Shown: piece after piece, positions 42,520 to 52,108 of the stretch
How positions within the stretch are numbered: the stretch's first letter is position 1
Layout: each line of letters opens with the position of its first letter
Source of the DNA: UBA4285 sp050944355
Lineage (GTDB): Bacteria; Bacillota; Clostridia; Lachnospirales; Lachnospiraceae
Length of the DNA stretch: 64,000 nt
Direction: 5' to 3'
NCBI GenBank assembly: GCA_050944355.1
Contig: JBMNQX010000004.1
Coordinates: forward strand, 1-64,000
The notes under the pieces: generated by a model
What the model was told of the DNA's origin: nothing
Seen by the model: the letters and a program-made list of their open reading frames with translations, nothing else
Database searches by the model: none
Position numbers and translations under genes: made by a program

Positions 42520-45500
42520 ATGGCAAGAAAGATGTTAACCATGGATGGTAACACCGCTGCCGCACACGTATCCTATGCGTTTACGGAAGTCGCTACCATC
42601 TTCCCGATCACGCCTTCTTCCCCGATGGCTGACTACACTGACCAGTGGGCAACACAGGGAAGAAAGAACATCTTCGGCAATCCGGTAAAAATTGTCGAAC
42701 TTGAGTCTGAAGGCGGCGCTTCCGGATCCTTCCACGGATCTCTGGCTGCCGGCGCTCTGACAACGACCTATACCGCTTCTCAGGGCCTCCTTCTCATGAT
42801 CCCGAACATGTACAAGGTAGCAGGTGAACTGCTTCCGGGCGTTATCGATGTAGCAGCTCGTGCCGTTGCTTCTCACGCCCTCTCAATTTTCGGTGATCAC
42901 TCCGATGTTTACGCATGCCGTCAGACCGGTTTTGCAATGCTTTGCTCCGGCAGCGTACAGGAAGTCATGGACCTTGGCGCCGTTGCCCATCTGTCAGCGA
43001 TCAAGGGCCGCGTACCGTTCGTTCATTTCTTCGATGGTTTCCGTACCTCTCACGAAATCCAGAAGATCGAAGTCTGGGACTATGACGATCTGAAGGATAT
43101 GGTAGATATGGACGCTGTCCGCGCGTTCCGTCAGAGAAGCCTGAACCCGAACCATCCGGTACTCCGCGGTTCTGCGCAGAACCCGGATATCTTCTTCCAG
43201 GTAAGAGAGTCTCAGAACAAGTATTATGAGGCTGTTCCGGACATCGTTGCGGACTACATGGACAAGGTAAACGCAAAGATCGGCACAAACTACAAGCCGT
43301 TCAACTACTATGGCGCACCGGACGCTGATCATGTAATCATCGCGATGGGTTCTGTATGCCAGACCATCGAGGAGACTGTTGATCATCTGATGGCTGCCGG
43401 CGAGAAGGTCGGTGTCGTAGAAGTACATCTGTATCGTCCGTTCTCTCCGAAGTATCTGACGGCAGTTCTTCCGAAGACAGTAAAGACAATCTCCGTAATC
43501 GACCGCACGAAGGAATCCGGTTCGATCGGCGAGCCGCTGTACCTCGATGTTGTCGCTGCACTCCGCGGCACAGAGTTCCAGGATGTCACGATCCTCAACG
43601 GACGTTACGGCCTCGGCTCCAAGAACACGACACCGGGCGACATCGTTGCCATCTATAACAACAAGACAAAGGCGAACTTCACTGTCGGCATCGTCGATGA
43701 TGTTACGAACCTTTCTCTTCCGAGAGTTGACATTGATACTTCCGCAAAGGGCACAACCTGCTGCAAGTTCTGGGGTCTCGGATCCGATGGTACCGTAGGT
43801 GCCAACAAGAACTCCATCAAGATCATCGGCGATCACACACCGATGTACGCTCAGGCTTACTTCGACTATGACTCCAAGAAGTCCGGCGGCGTTACCATTT
43901 CCCATCTGCGTTTCGGCAAGACTCCGATCAAGTCCACCTACCTGATCGACAAGGCTGATTTCGTAGCATGCCACTGCCCGGCATACGTCAGAAAGTATGA
44001 CATGGTACAGGACATCAAGGATGGCGGTACATTCCTGCTGAACTGCGAGTGGTCTCCGGAAGAAGTCGGCGAGCATCTGCCGGGCCAGGCCAAGAGATAC
44101 ATGGCTGAGCACAACATCAAGTTCTATATCATTGACGGTATCAAGATCGGCAAGGAGACAGGACTTGGCAATCGTATCAACACAATTCTGCAGTCCGCAT
44201 TCTTCAAGCTGGCGAAGATCATCCCGGAGGATGAGGCTATCCAGTACATGAAGGAAAAGGCCAAGGCTTCCTACTCCAAGAAGGGCGACGATGTTGTTCA
44301 GATGAACTACAGAGGCATCGATGCCGGCGCCAACGCTGTTGTCGAGGTTCCGGTTCCGGCAGAGTGGAAGAACTGCAAGGACGAGGATCTCGAGGCCAAG
44401 GTATCAGAGGGCCGCAAGGAAGTTGTCGACTTCGTCAACAAGATTCAGAAGCCGGTTAACGCTCAGAAGGGCAATGAACTTCCGGTATCCGCATTTGCAG
44501 ATACAATCGACGGCACATTCCCGCAGGGCACAGCTGCTTACGAGAAGCGCGGCGTTGCAGTTGATGTTCCGGTTTGGGATCCGGCTCACTGCCTGCAGTG
44601 CAACCAGTGCTCGATCGTCTGCCCGCACGGCGTAATCCGTCCGGCGGTTATGAACGAAGAAGAAGTAAAGGCTGCTCCGGAAGGCATGAAGTATGCCGCT
44701 ATGACCGGTATGCCGGGACTGTACTTCGCAATGACCATTTCCGCGTTTGACTGCACAGGCTGCGGATCCTGCACGAATGTATGCCCGGGCAACAACAAGT
44801 TTGACGTTCTGAAGATGGCTAACTTCGAGGCAAATGAAGGCGAGCAGAAGTTCTTCGATTATGGCCTCAAGGTTTCCGACAAGCCGGCTGTAACCGACAA
44901 GTTCAAGAAGGATTCCGTCAAGGGATCTCAGTTCCAGAAGCCGCTGTTCGAGTTCTCCGGCGCCTGCGCAGGATGCGGCGAGACACCGTATGCAAAGCTC
45001 ATCACTCAGCTGTGCGGCGACCGCATGATGATTGCCAACGCAACAGGATGCTCATCTATCTGGGGCGGTTCCACACCGTCTACACCGTACACCGTTAACG
45101 CAAAGGGCAGAGGTCCGGCATGGGCCAACTCTCTGTTCGAGGACAACGCAGAGTACGGCTTTGGTATGCAGCTCGCTGAAGAGACAATCAGAGAGAATCT
45201 GATGGTTAAGCTCGACGCTCTGAAGGAAGCTACCGCTGACGAAGACCTGAAGGCTGCCATCGGCGCTTACGCTGATACATTCCATGACGGCGAGGCCAAC
45301 GGTCCGGCATCCGATGCTCTGATCGCTGCTCTTGAGAAGGAAGGCTCCGATGCGGCCAAGGATATTCTGGCCGACAAGGATTTCCTGTCCAAGAAGTCAC
45401 AGTGGATCTTCGGTGGTGATGGATGGGCTTATGATATCGGCTACGGCGGCCTGGATCATGTTCTGGCTTCCAAGCGCGATGTCAACGTATTCGTCTTCGA

Positions 45501-46047
45501 TACCGAGGTTTACTCCAACACAGGCGGCCAGGCATCCAAGTCCACGAACCTCGGCGCTATCGCGCAGTTCGCGGCAGCCGGCAAGGATGTGAAGAAGAAG
45601 CCGATCGCAGACATGATGATGGCTTACGGATACATCTATGTTGCTCAGGTATCCCTGGGCGCCAATATGGCTCAGACCGTAAAGGCGATCAAGGAAGCTG
45701 AGAGCTACAATGGTCCGTCTATCGTCATCGGCTACGCACCGTGCATCAACCACGGCATCCGCAAGGGCATGGGCAAGGCCATGGAAGAAGAGAAGCTTGC
45801 CGTTGAGACAGGCTACTGGAACCTGTTCCGTTTCGATCCTCGCCGCGCAGCGGAAGGAAAGAATCCGTTCCAGCTCGACTCCAAGGCTCCGACCAAGCCG
45901 TATGAGGACTTCATCATGGGCGAGAACCGTTACATCAACCTCAAGAAGAAGAATCCGGCGAGAGCCGAGAAGCTCTTCGGCGAGGCTATTGAGAACGCAA
46001 AGACCCGCTATGAGAAGTATGCTGAACAGGCAGCACAGGAGAAATAA
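42520..46047 (+). CDS. nifJ: Pyruvate:ferredoxin (flavodoxin) oxidoreductase
   Basis: Single-chain PFOR of 1175 residues that converts pyruvate and CoA to acetyl-CoA and CO2, passing electrons to ferredoxin. The pyrimidine-binding domain starts the protein, with TPSSPMADYTDQWA near residue 31. Two 4Fe-4S motifs, CLQCNQCSIVCPHG near 690 and CTGCGSCTNVCPGN near 746, lie in the ferredoxin domain. Proximal cluster cysteines CAGCGETPY are near 817, and the TPP segment GGDGWAYDIG is near 967. Codon use is strongly biased (AAG for Lys, CTG/CTC for Leu, many GTA and GCT), as expected for one of the most abundant proteins in an anaerobe. The dispersed octamer is absent from this gene. A terminator follows. 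Confidence 0.98.
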   Translation: MARKMLTMDGNTAAAHVSYAFTEVATIFPITPSSPMADYTDQWATQGRKNIFGNPVKIVELESEGGASGSFHGSLAAGALTTTYTASQGLLLMIPNMYKVAGELLPGVIDVAARAVASHALSIFGDHSDVYACRQTGFAMLCSGSVQEVMDLGAVAHLSAIKGRVPFVHFFDGFRTSHEIQKIEVWDYDDLKDMVDMDAVRAFRQRSLNPNHPVLRGSAQNPDIFFQVRESQNKYYEAVPDIVADYMDKVNAKIGTNYKPFNYYGAPDADHVIIAMGSVCQTIEETVDHLMAAGEKVGVVEVHLYRPFSPKYLTAVLPKTVKTISVIDRTKESGSIGEPLYLDVVAALRGTEFQDVTILNGRYGLGSKNTTPGDIVAIYNNKTKANFTVGIVDDVTNLSLPRVDIDTSAKGTTCCKFWGLGSDGTVGANKNSIKIIGDHTPMYAQAYFDYDSKKSGGVTISHLRFGKTPIKSTYLIDKADFVACHCPAYVRKYDMVQDIKDGGTFLLNCEWSPEEVGEHLPGQAKRYMAEHNIKFYIIDGIKIGKETGLGNRINTILQSAFFKLAKIIPEDEAIQYMKEKAKASYSKKGDDVVQMNYRGIDAGANAVVEVPVPAEWKNCKDEDLEAKVSEGRKEVVDFVNKIQKPVNAQKGNELPVSAFADTIDGTFPQGTAAYEKRGVAVDVPVWDPAHCLQCNQCSIVCPHGVIRPAVMNEEEVKAAPEGMKYAAMTGMPGLYFAMTISAFDCTGCGSCTNVCPGNNKFDVLKMANFEANEGEQKFFDYGLKVSDKPAVTDKFKKDSVKGSQFQKPLFEFSGACAGCGETPYAKLITQLCGDRMMIANATGCSSIWGGSTPSTPYTVNAKGRGPAWANSLFEDNAEYGFGMQLAEETIRENLMVKLDALKEATADEDLKAAIGAYADTFHDGEANGPASDALIAALEKEGSDAAKDILADKDFLSKKSQWIFGGDGWAYDIGYGGLDHVLASKRDVNVFVFDTEVYSNTGGQASKSTNLGAIAQFAAAGKDVKKKPIADMMMAYGYIYVAQVSLGANMAQTVKAIKEAESYNGPSIVIGYAPCINHGIRKGMGKAMEEEKLAVETGYWNLFRFDPRRAAEGKNPFQLDSKAPTKPYEDFIMGENRYINLKKKNPARAEKLFGEAIENAKTRYEKYAEQAAQEK

Positions 46048-46078
46048 TCTGCGCCTGACTGACACAGACTGAGGCGAA

Positions 46079-46117
46079 AGGCCGTATCCGGGATTTCCCG
46101 GGTACGGCCTTTTTTTG
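46079..46117 (+). terminator. Intrinsic terminator after nifJ
   Basis: AGGCCGTATCCGGG pairs with CCCGGGTACGGCCT around a tiny AT loop and is followed by seven T. The 180 bases between it and dnaK are AT-rich and hold no gene. I saw no CIRCE element there. Confidence 0.92.
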
Positions 46118-46297
46118 GTGATTGTAAACGCAGAAAATCAAATGACGAGTTCCAATCCGCTGCCTATATTCTGAAAATCAGATCGTTCAGCTGATCATTT
46201 AACAAAAATATAATTTTTGCATAACACAGTATACAGACAAGTGTTTCGGCCGGTATGATAAAATAGTCACAGTATTCTGACAGACAGAGGTTACGAT

Positions 46298-48076
46298 ATG
46301 TCAAAGGTTATTGGAATTGATCTGGGAACGACTAACAGCTGTGTCGCGGTTGCCGAGGGCAATTCGCAATTTGTCATCACGAATAAGGAAGGATACCGCA
46401 CCACGCCGTCTGTGGTCGCATTTCAGCGGGATGGGACGAGACTTGTCGGCGCGCCGGCGAGGCGTCAGGCGGCCATAAACCCGGACCGCACGATTTTTTC
46501 GATAAAGCGCGAGATGGGCTCGGACTATCGCAAAAAGATCGACGGCAAATCGTACACGCCGCAGGAGATTTCGGCTTTTATTCTGCTGAAGCTCAAGAAA
46601 GACGCGGAAGATTACCTGGGTGAGGAAGTAAAGGACGCGGTCATCACGGTGCCGGCGTACTTTACGGACGCGCAGCGGCAGGCCACGAAAGACGCGGGGC
46701 GCATAGCAGGGCTCAACGTTCTTCGTATTATCAACGAGCCGACGGCGGCCGCGCTCGCATACGGACTTGACAATGGGCAGCCTCAGAAAATTCTCGTCTA
46801 TGATCTCGGCGGCGGAACATTTGATGTGTCGCTCATTGAAATCGGAGATCATGTAATTCAGGTGCTGGCGACGTCCGGCGACAATCATCTGGGCGGGGAC
46901 GATTTTGACGCGCGGATTGTCGAATACCTGGTGAGCGTCTTTCAGGAAAAAACAAAAGTGAACCTGCGCAAGGATATGGCTGCCATGCAGCGTATCCGCG
47001 AGGAGGCGGAGCGTGCGAAAAAGGAACTCTCCTCGGCGCAGACAACAAATATCAATCTGCCGTTCATCGCGCAGACAAAGAGCGGACCGCTCCACATGGA
47101 AGAGACGCTGACGCGCGCGAAGTTCAATGAACTGACGGCGGATCTGCTCGAGAGGACGACGCTCCCGGTTCAGAAGGCGCTTAACGACGCGGGACTCCGC
47201 GCGTCTGACATTTCGACGGTGCTTCTTGTCGGAGGCTCGACCCGAATTCCGGCCGTTCAGGAACACGTCCGGAAGCTGATGGGACGGGAGCCGTCGCACA
47301 GCGTCAACCCGGATGAGTGTGTTGCGCTCGGAGCCGCGGTGGAAGGCGGGAAACTCGGTGGTCAGCTGATCGCCGGCACGGAGGCATCGGAAATTCTGCT
47401 GATGGATGTGACGCCGCTGTCCCTTTCGATTGAGACGGTCGGCGGCGTGGCGACGCGGCTTATTCCGAGAAATACGACGATACCGACCCGCCACTCTCAG
47501 ATTTTCACGACGGCCGCTCCGTTTCAGACAGCCGTGGACATCAAGGTCTATCAGGGCGAGCGTCAGTTCACCCGCGACAACAAGCTGATCGGAAACTTCC
47601 GGCTGACAGGCATCCGCCGTGCGCCGGCCGGTGTGCCGCAGATCGAGGTCACATTTGACATCGATGCGAACGGGATTGTATCCGTCTCGGCAAAGGATCT
47701 GGGAACCGGCAAGGAGCAGCACATTACGATCACGTCGAGTTCCAATCTGTCGGACGAGGAGATTCAGCAGGCGGCTTATAACGCGGCGCACTTCGAAGAG
47801 GAGGACCGGCAGCGCAAACTGCGGTTTGACACATATATGCTGGGCAACGATGCCTATGTGAAGACGGAGGAGCTCCTGAACACCAACCGCAAGACCTGGC
47901 CGGGCAGCAAGCGCAAAGAGATCAAAGAGGCGGCCTCAAAACTGCGCAAGACCGTGGGAAGGGCGAAGCCGGAGACGATCACAGAAGAGCAGTACCGCGA
48001 CATCCGTGAAGCTCTGGACGGCCTCAACCGCGTTCTTGAAAAGAACGGGGAAACCGGATATCATATGGAAAATTGA
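46298..48076 (+). CDS. dnaK: Stand-alone Hsp70 chaperone (DnaK paralogue)
   Basis: Hsp70 protein of 592 residues, slightly shorter than typical DnaK. ATPase motifs are IGIDLGTTNS at the N terminus, VYDLGGGTFDVSL near 170 and LVGGSTRIP near 310. The linker and substrate-binding entry read LMDVTPLSLSIET near 368. The lid is reduced and there is no acidic EEVD-like tail. It is not flanked by hrcA, grpE or dnaJ and lacks an upstream CIRCE repeat, so it is probably a second, specialised Hsp70 in this genome. A main dnaK operon would be expected elsewhere; if none exists, this would be the housekeeping copy. Confidence 0.9.
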   Translation: MSKVIGIDLGTTNSCVAVAEGNSQFVITNKEGYRTTPSVVAFQRDGTRLVGAPARRQAAINPDRTIFSIKREMGSDYRKKIDGKSYTPQEISAFILLKLKKDAEDYLGEEVKDAVITVPAYFTDAQRQATKDAGRIAGLNVLRIINEPTAAALAYGLDNGQPQKILVYDLGGGTFDVSLIEIGDHVIQVLATSGDNHLGGDDFDARIVEYLVSVFQEKTKVNLRKDMAAMQRIREEAERAKKELSSAQTTNINLPFIAQTKSGPLHMEETLTRAKFNELTADLLERTTLPVQKALNDAGLRASDISTVLLVGGSTRIPAVQEHVRKLMGREPSHSVNPDECVALGAAVEGGKLGGQLIAGTEASEILLMDVTPLSLSIETVGGVATRLIPRNTTIPTRHSQIFTTAAPFQTAVDIKVYQGERQFTRDNKLIGNFRLTGIRRAPAGVPQIEVTFDIDANGIVSVSAKDLGTGKEQHITITSSSNLSDEEIQQAAYNAAHFEEEDRQRKLRFDTYMLGNDAYVKTEELLNTNRKTWPGSKRKEIKEAASKLRKTVGRAKPETITEEQYRDIREALDGLNRVLEKNGETGYHMEN

Positions 48077-48093
48077 CGGGCAGAGGAAACAAT

Positions 48094-49194
48094 ATGGCAG
48101 GATCGACATTCGGCAGCATTTTCAGAGTGACAACATGGGGCGAGAGCCACGGTATCAGCATCGGCTGCGTCGTCGACGGCTGTCCGGCGGGGCTTCCTCT
48201 TTGCGAAGAGGATATTCAGCCGATGCTTGACAGGAGGAAACCCGGGCAGTCAAAGTTCACCACGCAGAGACCGGAGTCGGACACGGTTCATATTCTGTCC
48301 GGTGTGTTTGAAGGAAAGACGACCGGCACTCCCATCGCGATGGAAATTCTGAACACATCCCAGCGCTCTCAGGACTATTCCCAGATCGCCAATATCTACC
48401 GCCCGGGTCATGCGGATTACACATTTCAGCAGAAATACGGAATCCGGGACTACCGCGGTGGCGGGAGATCTTCGGGGCGCGAGACAGCGGCACGCGTCGC
48501 GGCCGGAGCGGTGGCAGCAAAGCTCCTGGCGCACTTCGGCATAAGTGTTTTTGCCTACAGTGAGAGAATTGCGGGTGTGTCGATCGATCCGGACAATTTC
48601 AGCCGGGAAGAAAGAGACAGAAACAGCCTCTATATGCCGGACGCAAGTGCGGCAGAAGAGGCGGCCGCGGCGATTGAGGCGGCAAAAGCGGATCAGGACA
48701 GCGTCGGAGGCATCATCGGATGCTTTATCGACGGCGTTCCGGTGGGACTCGGCGAGCCGGTTTTTGACAAATACGACGCGAAGCTCGCCCAGGCCATTCT
48801 TTCGATCGGGGCCGTGAAGGGCTTTGAGATCGGAGAGGGCTTTGGAGCCGCTGATCTGCGCGGAAGCCTTGACAATGACGGCTTTGAGATGGCGGACGGC
48901 GCCGTGCGCAAGCTGTCGGATCACTCCGGCGGCACGCTCGGCGGCATGAGCGACGGCGGGAGAGTATATTTCCGCGCCGCGGTAAAGCCTACTCCCTCGA
49001 TTTCAAAGGAGCAGAAATCGGTCAGTCTGGACGGCGAAAATGTGACGGTGAGCGTCCACGGGCGCCACGATCCGGTGATCGTGCCGCGGGCCGTTGTCGT
49101 GGTGGAAGCCATGGCGGCCATAACGACGGCGGACATGCTGCTGGCTGGCGTGTCGGCAAAACTCGGGAATCTCGATAAAATTTACAAAGCGTAA
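48094..49194 (+). CDS. aroC: Chorismate synthase
   Basis: FMN-dependent lyase of 366 residues converting EPSP to chorismate, the last shared step of aromatic amino-acid synthesis. It begins AGSTFGSIFRVTTWGESHG. The conserved DYRGGGRSSGRETAARVAAG near residue 118 and RHDPVIVPRA near 322 are intact. The ATG at 48094 has AGAGGAAA upstream; an earlier in-frame ATG at 48073 overlaps dnaK. No other aro gene is in the window. Confidence 0.97.
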   Translation: MAGSTFGSIFRVTTWGESHGISIGCVVDGCPAGLPLCEEDIQPMLDRRKPGQSKFTTQRPESDTVHILSGVFEGKTTGTPIAMEILNTSQRSQDYSQIANIYRPGHADYTFQQKYGIRDYRGGGRSSGRETAARVAAGAVAAKLLAHFGISVFAYSERIAGVSIDPDNFSREERDRNSLYMPDASAAEEAAAAIEAAKADQDSVGGIIGCFIDGVPVGLGEPVFDKYDAKLAQAILSIGAVKGFEIGEGFGAADLRGSLDNDGFEMADGAVRKLSDHSGGTLGGMSDGGRVYFRAAVKPTPSISKEQKSVSLDGENVTVSVHGRHDPVIVPRAVVVVEAMAAITTADMLLAGVSAKLGNLDKIYKA

Positions 49195-49203
49195 GGGGAC
49201 TGT

Positions 49204-50355
49204 ATGAGCGTTTCTTATAAAATCATCGCAGAGAGCGGCCGCGCCAAACACGCGGTCGTTTCTACTGTTCACGGGGAAATACAGACGCCTGTGTTCATGA
49301 ATGTCGGCACTGTGGCGGCGATAAAAGGCGCGGTGAGCACGGTCGATCTGCATGAAATCGGCACGCAGGTCATGCTCTGCAACACATATCATCTGCATGT
49401 GCGCACAGGGGACGACCGCATCCGGCGTCTGGGAGGCCTGCACCGCTTTATGAACTGGGATCGGCCGATTCTCACCGATTCCGGCGGATTTCAGGTTTTT
49501 TCGCTGGCAGATCTGCGGAAAATCACCGAAAAAGGCGTCGCGTTCAAGTCTCATATCGACGGCCACCGAATTTTCATGGGACCGGAGGAGAGCATGCAGA
49601 TTCAGAGCAATCTCGGGTCGACGATTGCCATGGCGTTTGATGAGTGTGCGCCGGCGCTTGCGGACCGCGAATACGTGGCAAATTCTGTCGCGCGCACAGA
49701 GAGATGGCTCGTCCGCTGCCGGGACGAGATGAACCGGCTGAATTCACTCCCGGATACGATCAATCCGCACCAGCTGCTGTTTGGCATCAATCAGGGCGCG
49801 ATTTACGAGGACATCCGGACCGCCAACGCAGACCGCATTTCCGAGATGGATCTGGACGGGTACGCCGTCGGCGGCCTGGCGGTCGGCGAGAGCACGGAAC
49901 AGATGTACCACATTCTGGATGTGACAGTTCCGCATCTTCCGAGAAACAAGCCGACGTATCTGATGGGCGTCGGAACGCCGGCCAATATTCTCGAGAGCGT
50001 GGACCGGGGCGTCGATTTCTTCGACTGCGTGTATCCGAGCCGCAACGGCCGGCACGGCAATGTGTATACAAAGCACGGAAAACTGAACCTGATGAACGCC
50101 CGCTTCGCCGAGGACGAGAGGCCGATTGAAGAGGACTGCACCTGTGAGACGTGCCGGCATTATTCCAGGGCGTATATCCATCATCTGCTGAAAGCAAAGG
50201 AAATGCTGGGCATGCGGCTCTGCGTGATGCACAATCTGCGGTTTTACAATCACCTGATGGAAGACATCCGGGACGCGATTGACGCCGGAAATTATGAAGA
50301 GTTCAAGAATGAGCGTCTGGATATGCTGAAGGACGAGGAGCGCGGCTCAGACTGA
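49204..50355 (+). CDS. tgt: tRNA-guanine transglycosylase
   Basis: TIM-barrel enzyme of 383 residues that exchanges guanine-34 for preQ1 in queuosine tRNAs. The substrate-binding DSGGFQVFSL near residue 94, the GINQG segment near 197, the nucleophile region FFDCVYPSRNGRHG near 272 and the zinc ligands CTCETCRHY, with a later His, near 314 are all present. AAGGGG precedes the start. It is followed by yajC, the usual neighbour, although yajC has its own promoter. Confidence 0.97.
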   Translation: MSVSYKIIAESGRAKHAVVSTVHGEIQTPVFMNVGTVAAIKGAVSTVDLHEIGTQVMLCNTYHLHVRTGDDRIRRLGGLHRFMNWDRPILTDSGGFQVFSLADLRKITEKGVAFKSHIDGHRIFMGPEESMQIQSNLGSTIAMAFDECAPALADREYVANSVARTERWLVRCRDEMNRLNSLPDTINPHQLLFGINQGAIYEDIRTANADRISEMDLDGYAVGGLAVGESTEQMYHILDVTVPHLPRNKPTYLMGVGTPANILESVDRGVDFFDCVYPSRNGRHGNVYTKHGKLNLMNARFAEDERPIEEDCTCETCRHYSRAYIHHLLKAKEMLGMRLCVMHNLRFYNHLMEDIRDAIDAGNYEEFKNERLDMLKDEERGSD

Positions 50356-50378
50356 AGGTGAACGCTCTTCAGAATACT

Positions 50379-50407
50379 TTGACACCAGCCGGTAATTTGT
50401 GTATTAT
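50379..50407 (+). promoter_or_regulatory. Promoter of yajC
   Basis: A perfect TTGACA and TATTAT are 17 bases apart, located in the tgt-yajC gap with a leader of about 35 bases. Confidence 0.85.
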
Positions 50408-50449
50408 ATTTCTATTGTTTTGCAAGAGAATTTCGGAGGTACAAACAGT

Positions 50450-50806
50450 ATGAGTGAAATCATGGTTATTATCGTATACATCGTCCTGATCGGCCTGATG
50501 ATATACTTCCTGATGGTCCGCCCGCAGAAGAAACAGGAAAGAGAAAGAAAGGCCCTGTATGATTCCATGGCCGTCGGCGATTACGTCTGCACGACGAGCG
50601 GTTTCTACGGTCAGATCATGGACATCCAGGATGACACCGTCATCGTAGAGTTCGGCAACAACAAGAACTGCCGGATCGCCATGAAGAGATCGGCCATCGA
50701 ACAGGTTGAAAAAGCAGGAGCGGCAAGCGAGGCTCCGGCTGAGAAGACAGAAGAAAAGAAAGACGACAATAAGGACGAAAAGAAGAAGACACTCAAGACA
50801 AAATAA
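50450..50806 (+). CDS. yajC: Preprotein translocase accessory subunit YajC
   Basis: Small membrane protein of 118 residues associated with SecDF. The start at 50450 follows CGGAGG. One helix (about 5-23) is followed by MVRPQKKQERERK, the family hallmark, and a small beta domain with VGDYVCTTSGFYGQI. The tail from about residue 85 is Lys/Glu/Asp-rich. secD and secF are not in the window. Confidence 0.94.
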   Translation: MSEIMVIIVYIVLIGLMIYFLMVRPQKKQERERKALYDSMAVGDYVCTTSGFYGQIMDIQDDTVIVEFGNNKNCRIAMKRSAIEQVEKAGAASEAPAEKTEEKKDDNKDEKKKTLKTK

Positions 50807-50843
50807 ATTTTACTGTTCGTACTTGAATAATTTCAGTTTTAAA

Positions 50844-50876
50844 AAGCCGGAGCCCAAGCGGGTTTCCGGCGTTTTT
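50844..50876 (+). terminator. Terminator after yajC
   Basis: GCCGGAGCCC pairs imperfectly with GGGTTTCCGGC around AAGC and is followed by GTTTTTC. The next promoter begins within two bases of the T run. Confidence 0.8.
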
Positions 50877-50877
50877 C

Positions 50878-50906
50878 TTGAAAGAGTGAAGTATTTGCGA
50901 TATTAT
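50878..50906 (+). promoter_or_regulatory. Promoter of leuB
   Basis: TTGAAA and TATTAT are separated by 17 bases. The leader to the leuB start is only about 33 bases, too short for a T-box or attenuator. Confidence 0.78.
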
Positions 50907-50945
50907 CAATAAAATTCACGTTTAAAGAAATGGAGGCACGGCGGT

Positions 50946-52031
50946 ATGGCAGAAAAGACGATTACCCTGATTCCCGGAGACGGAATCGGCCCCGAAATAG
51001 TGGCGGAGGCGGTCAGGGTCCTCGATGCGGTGGCGGAAAAGTATGGCCACAGATTTTCCTATAAAAAGATTCTGATGGGCGGCTGTTCGATTGACAAATA
51101 CGGCGTCCCGCTGACGGATGAAGCGATTGAGACAGCGAAATCTTCTGACGCGGTTCTGCTCGGAGCGGTGGGCGGCAAAGTCGGCAATTCCCGCTGGTAC
51201 GATGTGGCTCCGAATCTGCGCCCGGAAGCAGGGCTCCTCAAAATCCGCAAATCACTCGGCCTTTTTGCCAATGTCCGCCCGGCGTATCTGTATCCGGAAC
51301 TCGCGGACGCCTGCCCCCTGAAACAGTCTCATTCCGGAGGCGGTTTTGATCTGGTCATCATGAGAGAGCTCACCGGCGGCCTGTATTTCGGCGCCCGTCA
51401 CACAGAAGTTGTGAACGGACTGCGCACTGCCACAGACACACTTGTCTACAATGAAAACGAAATCCGCCGCATTGCGGTCCGGGCTTTCGATGTGGCAGGC
51501 AAGAGACGGAAAAAAGTGACCAGCGTCGACAAGGCCAATGTTCTGGACTCATCCAGACTGTGGAGAACGGTTGTCCATGAAGTCGCGAAAGACTATCCGG
51601 ATGTCGAGCTCGAAGATATGCTCGTCGACAACTGCGCCATGCAGCTGGTTCATGATCCGGGACAGTTCGACGTCATTCTGACCGAGAACATGTTCGGAGA
51701 CATTCTGTCGGACGAGGCCAGCATGATAACGGGTTCCATCGGAATGCTGCCGAGCGCCTCTCTGTGTGAGACCAGTCTCGGACTTTACGAGCCGAGCCAC
51801 GGATCTGCGCCGGACATCGCGGGTCTTGGCGTGGCAAATCCTCTTGCGACGATTCTATCAGCGGCGATGCTTCTGCGGTATTCATTTGACATGGATGCGG
51901 AGGCGGACGACGTGGAAGCGGCAGTAAAGAAGGTACTGAAGAGCGGAATCCGCACGCCGGACATCTGGAAAGAAGGGGACAAAAAGGTCTCCACGTCCGG
52001 AATGGGCGACGCTGTCATCGCGGCACTGTAA
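50946..52031 (+). CDS. leuB: 3-isopropylmalate dehydrogenase
   Basis: NAD-dependent beta-decarboxylating dehydrogenase of 361 residues in leucine synthesis. Visible motifs are the N-terminal ITLIPGDGIGPEI, LGAVGGKVGNSRWYDVAPN near 70, the catalytic Lys/Asp region VDKANVLDSSRLWR near 196, FGDILSDEASM near 250 and the NAD-binding EPSHGSAPDIAG near 283. TGGAGG precedes the ATG. leuA and leuCD are not adjacent. It is followed by ilvD after 77 bases, suggesting a leuB-ilvD-ilvB transcript. Confidence 0.96.
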   Translation: MAEKTITLIPGDGIGPEIVAEAVRVLDAVAEKYGHRFSYKKILMGGCSIDKYGVPLTDEAIETAKSSDAVLLGAVGGKVGNSRWYDVAPNLRPEAGLLKIRKSLGLFANVRPAYLYPELADACPLKQSHSGGGFDLVIMRELTGGLYFGARHTEVVNGLRTATDTLVYNENEIRRIAVRAFDVAGKRRKKVTSVDKANVLDSSRLWRTVVHEVAKDYPDVELEDMLVDNCAMQLVHDPGQFDVILTENMFGDILSDEASMITGSIGMLPSASLCETSLGLYEPSHGSAPDIAGLGVANPLATILSAAMLLRYSFDMDAEADDVEAAVKKVLKSGIRTPDIWKEGDKKVSTSGMGDAVIAAL

Positions 52032-52108
52032 TCATATATTGCGCGGCAGCCGGACACGGGCTGGAGCGTCAGGCAGAAAGTCCCTGAGGATAAGGGCAGG
52101 AGGTTCAG

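Noticed and set aside
42994..44112. Long minus-strand open frame inside nifJ
   Set aside because: The nifJ reading frame and motifs continue through the whole stretch; the opposite frame has no homology I can recognise.
46118..46297. CIRCE heat-shock operator upstream of dnaK
   Set aside because: No TTAGCACTC/GAGTGCTAA repeat is present.
46301..47791. Open frame of almost 500 codons on the minus strand opposite dnaK
   Set aside because: It is a shadow of a GC-rich gene: composition is Arg/His-rich, no family motif is seen, and the plus strand encodes a complete Hsp70.
52032..52108. T-box or other riboswitch before ilvD
   Set aside because: The stretch is only 77 bases, with no T-box core sequence and no terminator-antiterminator pair.
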